Assembly: GCF_024979315.1 (NCBI RefSeq)
Contig: NZ_JANLCK010000009.1
Span: forward strand, 1 to 64,000
DNA: 64,000 nucleotides
DNA from: Herbiconiux oxytropis
GTDB taxonomy: Bacteria > Actinomycetota > Actinomycetes > Actinomycetales > Microbacteriaceae
Direction of reading: 5' to 3'
Part shown: piece after piece, positions 22,833 to 31,729 of the stretch
How positions within the stretch are numbered: position 1 is the stretch's first letter
How the letters are laid out: each line of letters starts with the position of its first letter
Program-made: the position numbers and the translations under genes
The notes under the pieces: model-generated
What the model was told of the DNA's origin: nothing
What the model saw: only the letters and a program-made list of their open reading frames with translations
Database searches by the model: none

Positions 22833-23033
22833 ACTGGTCGTACTCGAGGGCTCGAATGCGAGCCCCGTGCGTCGAAAGAACGCTCCCTCTTCTCGTGGAT
22901 GCGGCACCGGTTGCCACTCCATTTGCAGATACTTCTTGCGGCGAACGGATGCACCGTCGGTGCGTTCGCTGACATTCCGAGTGGGCTTCGCGTGAGACGT
23001 GCCCATCGGACAGATGCCTGAAAGGCACATCGC
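22830..23033 (+). promoter_or_regulatory. Structured leader of the DEAD-box helicase
   Basis: A TAGACT hexamer (22830-22835) overlaps the DUF1684 stop. Downstream are a perfect hairpin GGGCTCG-AATG-CGAGCCC (22848-22865) and a second stem GCGAAC...GTTCGC around GCACC/GGTGC (22941-22969). The leader would be about 190 bases. Long structured leaders are known upstream of cold-inducible RNA helicases, and the link here is an inference. Confidence 0.5.
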
Positions 23034-24680
23034 TTGTCCAACACTCCTTCCTCCTTCGGCGCGCTCGGCGTGCCCGCTCCCCTTGTGACCGCCCTCACGG
23101 CGGCCGGCATCACGGAGCCCTTCCCCATCCAGGTCGACACCCTGCCCGACACCCTGAACGGCCGCGACGTGCTCGGCCGCGGAAAGACCGGCTCGGGCAA
23201 GACCCTGGCCTTCTCCATCCCGATGGTCGCCCGCCTCGCCGGCGCCCTCTCCGGCGGCAAGCGCCGCCCCGGCCGCCCCGTCGGCCTCATCCTCGCCCCG
23301 ACCCGCGAGCTCGCGACCCAGATCGATGCCGTCATCGCTCCTCTCGCCAAGGCCTACGGCATGACGACGACCACCATCTTCGGCGGCGTCTCGCAGGGCC
23401 GTCAGGTGACCGCGCTCAAGGCCGGCGTCGACATCGTGGTGGCCTGCCCCGGCCGCCTCGAGGACCTCATGAAGCAGGGCTTCGTGAGCCTCGACGCCGT
23501 GGAGATCACCGTGCTCGATGAGGCCGACCACATGGCCGACCTCGGCTTCCTGCCCGTCGTCACGCGCATCCTCGACAAGACCCCCTCGACCGGTCAGCGA
23601 CTGCTGTTCTCGGCCACGCTCGACAACGGCGTGGACAAGCTCGTGCGGAAGTTCCTCCACAACGAGGTGCTGCACTCGGTCGACGAGGCCAACTCCCCCG
23701 TGGCGGCCATGACCCACCACGTGTTCGAGACCGAGTCGGTCGAGTCCAAGCGCGTGCTCGTGGAGAAGCTCGCCTCGGGCAGCGGACGACGCATCCTCTT
23801 CATGCGCACCAAGCACCACGCCAAGAAGCTCGCGAAGCAGCTCACCGACGCGGGCATCCCCTCGGTCGACCTGCACGGCAACCTCTCGCAGGTGGCCCGC
23901 GACCGCAACCTCGCGGCGTTCAGCGCCGGCGACGTCAAGGTGCTCGTGGCGACCGACGTCGCGGCGCGCGGCGTGCACGTCGACGACATCGAGCTCGTCA
24001 TCCACGTCGACCCGCCGGCCGAGCACAAGGCGTACCTGCACCGTTCGGGCCGCACCGCGCGCGCCGGATCCGCCGGTGACGTCGTCACGATCATGCTGCC
24101 CGCGCAGCGCAAGGACGTGAAGGATCTCCTTCGGAAGGCCGCGATCACCGTGTCGCCCGAGGTCGTGACGGCCGACTCCGCGTCGGTCAACGCGCTCACC
24201 GGCGACGTGGCGGCGTACGTGAAGCCCGCCCCCCGCACCACGAACCAGCTGCCGGCCTCCGGCCAGCGGCGCACCGGCAACGACGGAACCCGCAGCGCAG
24301 GCTCGCAGGGGGCCAATGCCCAGCGCAAGCGCGCTCGCCGCGATGGCGAGGGTGTCGGCGCCGGTGCGGGCTCCGGCCGCGGTGGCCAGGGTGGCGGAGG
24401 CGCGCGTCGTGGCGGCGCGGGCGCCGGTGGCGGCCGTGGCGGCAGCGTCGGCGGCGGAAGCCGTTCGTTCTACAGCACCTCCTCGGACGGCGCGAGCGGT
24501 GGCGGTCAGGGCCGCGGCGGTTCCGGTGGTTCCGCGGGCGGATCGGGTTCGGGCGAGGGCGGCGGCCGTCGCGGCGGAGCGGGCTCCGGCTCGGGTGCCG
24601 CGGCCGGGAGCGGTCGTCCCCGTCAGTCGGCGGCTGCGTTCTCGGCCGGCTCTGGTGCCGGGCGTCGTCGCTCGCGCTAG
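23034..24680 (+). CDS. DEAD-box RNA helicase with Gly/Arg-rich tail
   Basis: ATP-dependent RNA helicase, 548 residues. The Q motif is at about 8-33, Walker A GKTGSGKT at 50-57, PTRELATQ at about 89, DEAD at 162-165, SAT at about 193, and the C-terminal RecA motifs HRSGRTARAG follow. Residues 400-548 form an RGG/Gly-Ser-rich tail that probably binds RNA. It may remodel structured RNA or assist ribosome assembly, as for other actinobacterial members. The start is TTG with AAAGG upstream, and the conserved sequence begins immediately after it. Confidence 0.92.
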   Translation: MSNTPSSFGALGVPAPLVTALTAAGITEPFPIQVDTLPDTLNGRDVLGRGKTGSGKTLAFSIPMVARLAGALSGGKRRPGRPVGLILAPTRELATQIDAVIAPLAKAYGMTTTTIFGGVSQGRQVTALKAGVDIVVACPGRLEDLMKQGFVSLDAVEITVLDEADHMADLGFLPVVTRILDKTPSTGQRLLFSATLDNGVDKLVRKFLHNEVLHSVDEANSPVAAMTHHVFETESVESKRVLVEKLASGSGRRILFMRTKHHAKKLAKQLTDAGIPSVDLHGNLSQVARDRNLAAFSAGDVKVLVATDVAARGVHVDDIELVIHVDPPAEHKAYLHRSGRTARAGSAGDVVTIMLPAQRKDVKDLLRKAAITVSPEVVTADSASVNALTGDVAAYVKPAPRTTNQLPASGQRRTGNDGTRSAGSQGANAQRKRARRDGEGVGAGAGSGRGGQGGGGARRGGAGAGGGRGGSVGGGSRSFYSTSSDGASGGGQGRGGSGGSAGGSGSGEGGGRRGGAGSGSGAAAGSGRPRQSAAAFSAGSGAGRRRSR

Positions 24681-24706
24681 TCACGCATCCGCTCCTCGCA
24701 CTCGTC

Positions 24707-24739
24707 GAACGGCCCGTCTCCTCGTGAGGCGGGCCGTTC
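24707..24739 (+). terminator. Terminator after the DEAD-box helicase
   Basis: Arms GAACGGCCCG and CGGGCCGTTC extended by CTC/GAG, 27 bases after the stop. Confidence 0.75.
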
Positions 24740-24757
24740 GTCGTGTCCCACCCGGGT

Positions 24758-24821
24758 CTGTCGAGACGTCACTTCTCACACGTCCCGCCTCGGTTCGGCG
24801 TGGAAAGCGACGTCTCGGCAG
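24758..24821. repeat. Long imperfect inverted repeat between convergent genes
   Basis: Outer arms CTGTCGAGACGTC and GACGTCTCGGCAG match 12 of 13. Pairing continues imperfectly inward (CTTCTC.ACG and CGTGGAAAG) to an inner CGCC/GGCG. It lies between the helicase terminator and the YdeI stop. Confidence 0.55.
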
Positions 24822-24844
24822 GAGCGGAACGGGAACGAGAAGGG

Positions 24845-25417
24845 CTAGGGGAGGGTCTCGTGGCGGGCGAGGAGGGCGATGTACTCCGCGATGCGGCGAG
24901 TGCGGGTGTCGGCGCGCTTGAGGTGGTGCAGGCGGAAGAGGAAGGCGTAGCGGGCGGAACCCGTGAGGGTGGCGAAGAACGCTGCCGCGTCCGGGTTCTC
25001 CGCGAGGGCCGCGGCGAACTCGGGCGGGATCTCGATGGTGGTCGCGGGCGCGTAGGCCGCCGCCCAGCGGCCGTCGGCCTTGGCACGTTCGATCTCGCGG
25101 AAACCGCCCTCCCGCATCCGGCCGGCCTCGATCAGCACGGCGACCTTCTCCTGGTTCACGGTGGACCAGATGCTCTTGGCGCGCCGCGGCGTGAAGGTCT
25201 GCAGGAAGAAGTCGTCGTCGAGAGCATTGCGGCGGCCGTCTATCCAGCCGAAGCAGAGCGCGACGTCGAGCGCCTGCTTGTAGTCGGGCGTGGAGTGGGC
25301 GCTGCTCTTCTTGGCGATGCGGAGCCGGACCCCCGGCGAGGACTCCCCGTTCGCCTCGAGCCAGGCCTCCCAGCCGGCGTCGTCGGCGAACTGGAGGTGC
25401 TCGTACTCCTCGGCCAC
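24845..25417 (-). CDS. YdeI/OmpD-associated family protein
   Basis: 190 residues from the GTG at 25417. The frame opens at 25471 but that part overlaps the upstream gene. The signatures are VALCFGWIDGRRNALDD and FTPRRAKSIWS with NQEKVAVLIEAG, typical of the YdeI family, sometimes called bacteriocin-protection proteins. Its biochemistry is unsettled. It starts 7 bp after the DUF4916 stop and is probably cotranscribed with it. Confidence 0.8.
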   Translation of the reverse strand: MAEEYEHLQFADDAGWEAWLEANGESSPGVRLRIAKKSSAHSTPDYKQALDVALCFGWIDGRRNALDDDFFLQTFTPRRAKSIWSTVNQEKVAVLIEAGRMREGGFREIERAKADGRWAAAYAPATTIEIPPEFAAALAENPDAAAFFATLTGSARYAFLFRLHHLKRADTRTRRIAEYIALLARHETLP

Positions 25418-25424
25418 GACGGGC

Positions 25425-25964
25425 TCAGACCAGCTTGCCGACCGAGGCCAGCGCGGCCCGCAGGAGGGCACCGCGGCCGCCCTCCATCTCCTCCGACACT
25501 GTCGGCGAGGCGGCCTCCTCCGGCGTCATCCAGGTGAGCTCGAGGGCGTCCTGCCTCGGGTCGCACGTCCCCGTGACGGGGACCACGTAGGCGAGCGCGA
25601 CCGCGTGCTGACGCTCGTCGTAGAAGGCCGAGACGCCGGGCAGTGGGAAGTACTCCGCCACCTGGAAGGGGATGGGGCTCGCCGGCAGCTGCGGGAACGC
25701 CATCGGCCCGAGATCCTTCTCGAGGTGGCGGAAGAGCGCATCGCGGAGCGTCTCGCCGTACATGACCCGGCCGGAGACGAGAGTGCGCGCGATGGTGCCG
25801 CTCGAGCCGACCCGGAGGAGCACTCCGACCTCGACGACCTGACCGAGCCCGTCGACACGCACCGGGACCGCCTCGACGTAGAGCAGCGGGAGGCGCTGCC
25901 TGACCTCCGCGAGCTCGTTGTCGCTCAGCCAGCCGGAGTTGGGGTCAGGGGTGCGCACGCTCAT
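25425..25964 (-). CDS. DUF4916 (NUDIX-like) protein
   Basis: 179 residues. RTLVSGRVMYGETLRDALFRHLEKDLG followed by VAEYFPLPGVSAFYDERQHAVALAYVVPV (segments cited by position, about 60-88 and 100-130) is the DUF4916 family pattern found across Actinobacteria. It is related to the NUDIX fold but lacks an intact GX5EX7REUXEEXGU box, so hydrolase activity is uncertain. First gene of a two-gene unit with YdeI. Confidence 0.8.
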   Translation of the reverse strand: MSVRTPDPNSGWLSDNELAEVRQRLPLLYVEAVPVRVDGLGQVVEVGVLLRVGSSGTIARTLVSGRVMYGETLRDALFRHLEKDLGPMAFPQLPASPIPFQVAEYFPLPGVSAFYDERQHAVALAYVVPVTGTCDPRQDALELTWMTPEEAASPTVSEEMEGGRGALLRAALASVGKLV

Positions 25965-26072
25965 AGTCCATTCTTACCCACCGGCGGGGGCCGCCTCGTC
26001 CGCGCCTCGCGGGAGACGGCGCGCCCGGTCGGTGTCTGCGGGCGGCGACGTGGTTGACCCGTCCGGATGCCG

Positions 26073-26095
26073 TTGTCGGTGGTACCGACGATGAT
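26073..26095 (+). promoter_or_regulatory. PafBC-type (RecA-independent) DNA-damage promoter of lhr
   Basis: TTGTCGGTG (26073-26081), eight bases, then GATGAT (26090-26095), then six bases to the ATG at 26102. The mycobacterial consensus is TTGTCRGTG-N8-TANNNT. The upstream box is perfect and only the first base of the -10 departs. Confidence 0.6.
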
Positions 26096-26101
26096 GGACG
26101 G

Positions 26102-29100
26102 ATGAGCGATGTGCTCGACAGGTTCTCCCCCGCGACCCGCGAGTGGTTCCTCGGCGCCTTCCCCTCGGGCCCTACCACCGCGCAATCGGGGGCCTGGGAG
26201 GCCGTGTCGGGGGGCGACCACGCGCTCGTCGTCGCGCCCACGGGATCGGGCAAGACGCTCGCGTCGTTCCTCTGGGCGATCGACCGGCTCGCCGCTGCCC
26301 CGGCTCAGCCTTCAGGCGAGGTCCCGCGGAAGACCTCGGTGCTGTACGTCTCACCGCTCAAGGCGCTCGCGGTCGACGTGGAACGGAACCTCCGCTCGCC
26401 GCTCGTGGGCATCACCCAGACGGCCAAGCGACTGGGCGCGGCACCCCCCGTGATCACCGTCGGCGTGCGCTCGGGCGACACCCCGGCCAACGAGCGGCGC
26501 TCGCTCGCGAAGACGCCGCCGGACATCCTCATCACGACGCCGGAATCGCTCTTCCTCATGCTCACGTCGGCGGCGCGTGAGGCCCTCAGCGAGGTGACCA
26601 CCGTGATCGTCGACGAGGTGCACGCCGTGGCCGCCACGAAGCGCGGCGCGCACCTCGCGGTGAGCCTCGACCGGCTCGACACCCTGCTGGCGCGCCCGGC
26701 GCAGCGGATCGGGCTCTCCGCCACCGTGCGGCCCCGCGAGGAGGTGGCGCGCTTCCTGGCCGGAGGCCGGCCCGTGGTGGTGGTCGCACCACCCTCGACC
26801 AAGAAGTTCGACCTCAAGGTGGTCGTGCCGGTCGAGGACATGACGGCCATCCCGCCCGCGGAGTCGCCGTCGCTGGAGGGTGCCGCGTCTTCCGCGAACG
26901 CGCCGGAACAGGGCTCGATCTGGCCGCACGTCGAGGAGGACATCGTCGATCGCATCCTCGAGCACCGCTCGTCGATCGTGTTCGCGAACTCACGGCGGCT
27001 CGCCGAGCGGCTGACGGCCCGGCTCAACGAGATCTTCGCCGAGCGGATGGGACCGGGAGCCGAGGTCGACGAGGTCGAGAAGGCCGACGAGAGGGCTGAG
27101 CCCCGGTCGACCCGCGCACCGGCCGAGCTGATGGGCCAGGCAGGGCAGACCGCGGGTGCCGAGACGCTCCTCGCCCGAGCCCACCACGGCTCGGTGAGCA
27201 AGGAGCAGCGGGCCCTGATCGAAGACGACCTCAAGACGGGTCGGCTGCGCTGCGTGGTGGCGACCTCGAGCCTCGAGCTCGGCATCGACATGGGGGCCGT
27301 CGACCTCGTCATCCAGGTCGAGGCGCCGCCATCGGTCGCGAGCGGGCTGCAGCGGGTGGGCCGTGCAGGCCACCAGGTGGGCGAGATCTCGAAGGGGCTG
27401 CTCTACCCGAAGCACCGGGCCGACCTGATCCACTCCGCCGTCGTCTCGATCCGGATGACCGAGGGGCTCATCGAGACGCTGTCGATCCCGGCGAACCCGC
27501 TCGACATCCTCGCGCAGCAGACGGTGGCGGCCTGCGCCCTCGAGCCGATCGACGTGGAGGAGTGGTTCGACGTGATGCGCAGGAGCGCCTCGTTCTCGAA
27601 CCTGCCGCGGTCGGCTTACGAGGCGACCCTCGACCTGCTCTCCGGCCTCTACCCCTCCGACGAGTTCGCCGAGCTGCGGCCGCGGCTCGTCTGGGACCGT
27701 GACGCGGGCACCCTCACGGGCCGCCCCGGAGCACAGCGGCTGGCGGTCACGAGCGGCGGCACGATCCCCGACCGAGGTCTCTTCGGCGTGTTCATGGTGG
27801 GCGGCGAGCCCACGGAGTCGGATCCGACGGCTTCCTCGGGCGGCAGCACCCGGTCCGCTCCCGGTCGCCGGGTGGGCGAGCTAGACGAGGAGATGGTCTA
27901 CGAGTCCCGCGTGGGCGACGTCTTCGCGCTCGGCGCGACGAGCTGGCGGATCCAGGAGATCACGCACGACCGCGTGCTCGTGACTCCGGCATTCGGCCAG
28001 CCGGGCCGGCTGCCGTTCTGGCGCGGCGAGGGCATCGGGCGACCGGCCGAGCTGGGTGAGGCGATCGGGGCGTTCACGCGCCGGGTCGCCGCCGCCTCCC
28101 CCGAGGAGGCCCTCGCGATGGCCGAGAGCGCCGGACTCGACGCCTGGGCCGCGTCGAACCTCGTGACGTTCATCACCGAGCAGCGCGAGGCCACCGGGCA
28201 CGTGCCGAGCGACCGCACGCTCGTGCTCGAGCGATTCCGCGACGAGCTCGGCGACTGGCGCGTGGTGCTGCACTCCCCCTTCGGCATGCAGGTGCACTCG
28301 CCCTGGGCGCTGGCGGTCAACGGGCGCATCCGGGAGCGCTTCGGGCTCGATGCGAGCGCCGTGGCGAGCGACGACGGGATCGTGCTGCGACTGCCCGACA
28401 CCGAGAGCGAGCCGCCCTCGGCCGAGCTGTTCCTGTTCGAACCCGCCGAGCTCGAGCAGATCGTGACCGACGAGGTGGGCGGGTCGGCGCTGTTCGCATC
28501 GAGGTTCCGGGAGAACGCAGCTCGAGCGCTGCTCCTCCCCCGGCAGAACCCGGGCAAACGCTCTCCGCTCTGGCAGCAGCGGCAGCGATCGGCGCAGCTG
28601 CTCGAGGTGGCGCGCAAGTACCCGACGTTCCCGATCATCCTCGAGACCGTGCGGGAGTGCCTGCAGGACGTCTACGACCTGCCCTCGCTGCTCACGATCG
28701 CGCGCGACCTGGAGTCGCGGCGCATCCGGGTGGTCGAGACGGAGTCCGGTGAAGCGTCACCGTTCGCCCGCTCGCTGCTGTTCGGCTACGTCGCCTCCTT
28801 CGTCTACGAGGGCGACAGCCCCCTCGCCGAGCGCCGGGCCGCCGCGCTCTCGCTCGACCCGAGCCTGCTCTCGGAGCTGCTCGGGCGCGCGGAGCTGCGG
28901 GAGCTGCTCGACCCGGGAGTCATCCAGGACACCGAGCGCGAGCTGCAGCGGCTCGCTCCCGACCGGCGGGCGCGCGACCTCGAGGGCGTCGCCGACCTGC
29001 TGCGGCTGCTCGGCCCGCTCACGACCGAGGAGGTCGTGGCGCGCTCGCTCGAATTCGACGTGCCCGCGGCACTGGACGGCCTCGTCTCGGCAAGGCGCGC

Positions 29101-30880
29101 GCTGAGGGTGAGCTTTGCGGGGCGGGAGTGGTGGGCCCCGATCGAAGATGCGGGGCGGTTGAGGGATGCGCTCGGCGTGCCCATCCCCTTCGGGGTCCCG
29201 GATGCGTTCATCGCGCCCGTGGAGCAGCCGGTGCACGACCTCGTGAGCCGGTACGCGCGCACCCACGGGCCGTTCCTCGCCCAGGAGGTCGCCGAGCGGT
29301 TCGGGCTCGGTGTGGCCGTGGTCACGGATGCTCTGCGCCGGCTCGCCGCCGATCGGCGCGTGATCGAGGGCGAGTTCAGGCCCAGTGGGCTCGCGCTGCC
29401 GACAGCCGGCGGTGCGTCGCACACCACCCAGACTCTCTCGGGTGACGGATCTCCGGCGGCCTCCGAAGAGCCGTCGGCGCTGCTGCGGGGCCGCATCGGG
29501 TCGACCGAGTGGTGCGACGCCGAGGTGCTGCGGCGGCTGCGCAGTCGTTCGCTCGCCGCCCTCCGCCACGAGGTGGAGCCGGTGGCGACCGAGACGCTCG
29601 CCCGGTTCCTGCCCGCCTGGCAGCACGTGGGCGGGTCGCTCAGAGGAGTCGACGGCGTGCTCACCGTGATCGAGCAGCTCGCCGGAGTGCCCGTGCCCGC
29701 CTCGGCCTGGGAGAACCTCGTGCTGCCGGCGCGCGTGCGCGACTACAGCCCCGCGATGCTCGACGAGCTCACCGCCTCGGGCGAGGTGGTGTGGTCGGGC
29801 CGTGGACGCCTACCCGGCAGCGACGGCTGGGTGGCGTTGCACACCCTCGACACCCTGCCCGTCTCGGCCACCGCGCCGCTTCCCGAGGATCTCGACGGGA
29901 CCGAGCTGCACACCGCCCTGCGCGAGGCGCTCGGGCACGGCGGCGGCTTCTTCTTCCGCTCGCTGGCCGACGCGGTCGCCGCGCGCCTGCCCGAGCGGGT
30001 GCCCGAGGATGCGGCCATCGTGGAGGCCATCTGGGACCTGGTGTGGGCCGGGCTCGTGACGAACGACACCGTCGCGCCCCTCCGCACCCTCACAGGCTCG
30101 GGCAAGTCGGCGCACAGCACCAAGCGGCAGGCACCCCGCTCGCGGATGTACCGGGGCCGCACGGTCGCGCGGGCCACCATGCAGACCCGGGTGGGCCCGC
30201 CGACGGCGGGTGGCCGCTGGTCGATGCTTCCCGAACCGGTCGCCGATCCGACTCTCCGCGCCCACGCGACCGCCGAGATGCTGCTCGACCGCTACGGCGT
30301 CGTGACGCGCGGCTCGGTCATGAGCGAGCGTGTGCCGGGCGGCTTCGCGCTCGTCTACCGCGTGCTCAGCCAGTTCGAGGAGAGCGCGCGCTGCCGCCGG
30401 GGCTACTTCGTCGAGACCCTCGGAGCGGCGCAGTTCGCGACCGGCGGCACCGTCGACCGGTTGCGCGGGTTCGCCCCGGATGCCGTCGGCCGGGAGGGGC
30501 GCGAACGACCGCTCGAGGCCGTGACACTCGCCGCCACCGACCCCGCGAATCCCTACGGCGCCGCCCTAGGCTGGCCCGACCTCGCGGAGGGCACCGGGCA
30601 CAAGCCCGGCCGGAAGGCCGGGGCGCTCGTGTGCCTGGTCGACGGCGCCCTCGTGCTCTACCTCGAACGCGGCGGCAAGTCGGCGTTGGTGTTCAGCGAC
30701 GACGAGGAGCGGATCGCCGCGGCAGCCCGCTCGGTGGCAGCCGCCGTGACCGGCGGTCGCGTCGACCGGCTCGCGGTCGAGCGCGTGAACGGCGACTTCG
30801 TACTGGGCACCCCTGTGGGCACGGCGCTCGAGGCGGCCGGCTTCACGGGCACACCACGGGGGCTGAGGCTCCGTGCCTGA
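26102..30880 (+). CDS. lhr: Lhr-type large ATP-dependent helicase
   Basis: 1592 residues, the long actinobacterial Lhr form. Walker A APTGSGKT is at 45-52 and Walker B with DEVH at 171-174. ASSLELGIDMG and a QRVGRAGHQ motif VI follow at about 395-425. The C-terminal half holds winged-helix and Lhr-specific domains (QKNPGKRSPLWQQ-like segment near 830). Mycobacterial Lhr is a 3-prime to 5-prime ssDNA translocase that unwinds RNA:DNA hybrids and is induced by DNA damage. The ATG at 26102 is six bases after a -10 and is preferred to one at 26054. It overlaps nei2 by eight bases. Confidence 0.93.
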   Translation: MSDVLDRFSPATREWFLGAFPSGPTTAQSGAWEAVSGGDHALVVAPTGSGKTLASFLWAIDRLAAAPAQPSGEVPRKTSVLYVSPLKALAVDVERNLRSPLVGITQTAKRLGAAPPVITVGVRSGDTPANERRSLAKTPPDILITTPESLFLMLTSAAREALSEVTTVIVDEVHAVAATKRGAHLAVSLDRLDTLLARPAQRIGLSATVRPREEVARFLAGGRPVVVVAPPSTKKFDLKVVVPVEDMTAIPPAESPSLEGAASSANAPEQGSIWPHVEEDIVDRILEHRSSIVFANSRRLAERLTARLNEIFAERMGPGAEVDEVEKADERAEPRSTRAPAELMGQAGQTAGAETLLARAHHGSVSKEQRALIEDDLKTGRLRCVVATSSLELGIDMGAVDLVIQVEAPPSVASGLQRVGRAGHQVGEISKGLLYPKHRADLIHSAVVSIRMTEGLIETLSIPANPLDILAQQTVAACALEPIDVEEWFDVMRRSASFSNLPRSAYEATLDLLSGLYPSDEFAELRPRLVWDRDAGTLTGRPGAQRLAVTSGGTIPDRGLFGVFMVGGEPTESDPTASSGGSTRSAPGRRVGELDEEMVYESRVGDVFALGATSWRIQEITHDRVLVTPAFGQPGRLPFWRGEGIGRPAELGEAIGAFTRRVAAASPEEALAMAESAGLDAWAASNLVTFITEQREATGHVPSDRTLVLERFRDELGDWRVVLHSPFGMQVHSPWALAVNGRIRERFGLDASAVASDDGIVLRLPDTESEPPSAELFLFEPAELEQIVTDEVGGSALFASRFRENAARALLLPRQNPGKRSPLWQQRQRSAQLLEVARKYPTFPIILETVRECLQDVYDLPSLLTIARDLESRRIRVVETESGEASPFARSLLFGYVASFVYEGDSPLAERRAAALSLDPSLLSELLGRAELRELLDPGVIQDTERELQRLAPDRRARDLEGVADLLRLLGPLTTEEVVARSLEFDVPAALDGLVSARRALRVSFAGREWWAPIEDAGRLRDALGVPIPFGVPDAFIAPVEQPVHDLVSRYARTHGPFLAQEVAERFGLGVAVVTDALRRLAADRRVIEGEFRPSGLALPTAGGASHTTQTLSGDGSPAASEEPSALLRGRIGSTEWCDAEVLRRLRSRSLAALRHEVEPVATETLARFLPAWQHVGGSLRGVDGVLTVIEQLAGVPVPASAWENLVLPARVRDYSPAMLDELTASGEVVWSGRGRLPGSDGWVALHTLDTLPVSATAPLPEDLDGTELHTALREALGHGGGFFFRSLADAVAARLPERVPEDAAIVEAIWDLVWAGLVTNDTVAPLRTLTGSGKSAHSTKRQAPRSRMYRGRTVARATMQTRVGPPTAGGRWSMLPEPVADPTLRAHATAEMLLDRYGVVTRGSVMSERVPGGFALVYRVLSQFEESARCRRGYFVETLGAAQFATGGTVDRLRGFAPDAVGREGRERPLEAVTLAATDPANPYGAALGWPDLAEGTGHKPGRKAGALVCLVDGALVLYLERGGKSALVFSDDEERIAAAARSVAAAVTGGRVDRLAVERVNGDFVLGTPVGTALEAAGFTGTPRGLRLRA

Positions 30881-31652
30881 GGGCGACACCGTCTACCGCA
30901 CCGCCGTGCACCTCCACGAGGCGCTGGCCGGGCGCCCCCTCACGGTCTGCGACGTGCGGGTGCCGAAGTACGCATCCGTCGACCTGCGCGGTCAGGTGGT
31001 CGACGAGGTGGTGGCCCGGGGGAAGCATCTCCTCACGCGGGTGGGCGACACGAGCATCCACACCCACCTCAAGATGGAGGGCGCCTGGCACATCTACCGG
31101 CACGGCACGAAGTGGAGGCGACCGGCCTACCAGGCGCGGATCGTGCTCGAGAACGCCGACTGGGTGACCGTGGGATTCGACCTCGGCACCGTGGAGGTGC
31201 TGCCACGGGCAGACGAGGACGAGGCGGTGGGCCACCTCGGCCCTGATCTGCTCGGTGACGACTGGGATGCCGCCGAGGCCGTGCGTCGGCTCGGCGCCGA
31301 CCCGGAACGTGAGATCGACGTGGCATTGCTCGACCAGCGCAACCTCGCAGGACTCGGGAACGTCTTCGCGAACGAACTGTGCTTTCTGCGAGGCGTGCAC
31401 CCCGAACGACCGGTCTCCGAGGTGCCGGACCTCGGCGCCGTCGTCGACCTCGCGCACCGGCTGATCACCGCCAACCGCGACCGCTCCGAGCGCACGACCA
31501 CCGGCGACACCCGCCCGGGCAAGCGCACCTGGGTCTACGGCCGCGGGGGCAAGCCGTGCCTTCGTTGCGGCACGCGCATCCGTTCGGGGTCGCTCGGGGC
31601 GACCGAGCTCACGCAGCGCGTGACGTACTGGTGCCCCCACTGCCAGCGGTGA
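30873..31652 (+). CDS. nei2: Endonuclease VIII-type DNA glycosylase (Nei2)
   Basis: Base-excision enzyme for oxidised pyrimidines, 259 residues. Catalytic Pro2-Glu3 are in MPEGDTVYR. A helix-two-turn-helix LDQRNLAGLGNVFANEL is at about 150-168, and a C-terminal zinc finger with CLRCG and CPHC ends the protein, as in mycobacterial Nei2. The same lhr-nei order occurs in Mycobacterium tuberculosis (Rv3296-Rv3297), so the pairing is conserved. It overlaps the lhr end by eight bases and so shares its damage-type promoter. Confidence 0.93.
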   Translation: MPEGDTVYRTAVHLHEALAGRPLTVCDVRVPKYASVDLRGQVVDEVVARGKHLLTRVGDTSIHTHLKMEGAWHIYRHGTKWRRPAYQARIVLENADWVTVGFDLGTVEVLPRADEDEAVGHLGPDLLGDDWDAAEAVRRLGADPEREIDVALLDQRNLAGLGNVFANELCFLRGVHPERPVSEVPDLGAVVDLAHRLITANRDRSERTTTGDTRPGKRTWVYGRGGKPCLRCGTRIRSGSLGATELTQRVTYWCPHCQR

Positions 31653-31673
31653 TGGGGGCTCGCGGGAGGGCCG

Positions 31674-31709
31674 GCCGTCGGCGGTGGGGTGCCTTCTCCC
31701 ACCGACGGC
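31674..31709 (+). terminator. Terminator after nei2
   Basis: GCCGTCGG...CCGACGGC with an inner GTGGG/CCCAC pair and a 2-base bulge, about 20 bases after the stop. It precedes the next promoter. Confidence 0.65.
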
Positions 31710-31717
31710 GGCTCTGT

Positions 31718-31723
31718 TAGATT
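31718..31723 (+). promoter_or_regulatory. -10 hexamer for the esterase gene, leaderless
   Basis: TAGATT, six bases, then the GTG at 31730. Confidence 0.55.
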
Positions 31724-31729
31724 CGCCGG

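Noticed and set aside
26040..26070. TTGACC at 26054 as the -35 of lhr
   Set aside because: No -10 sits 16-18 bp downstream (the position reads CGGTGG). The TTGTCGGTG element explains the promoter better.
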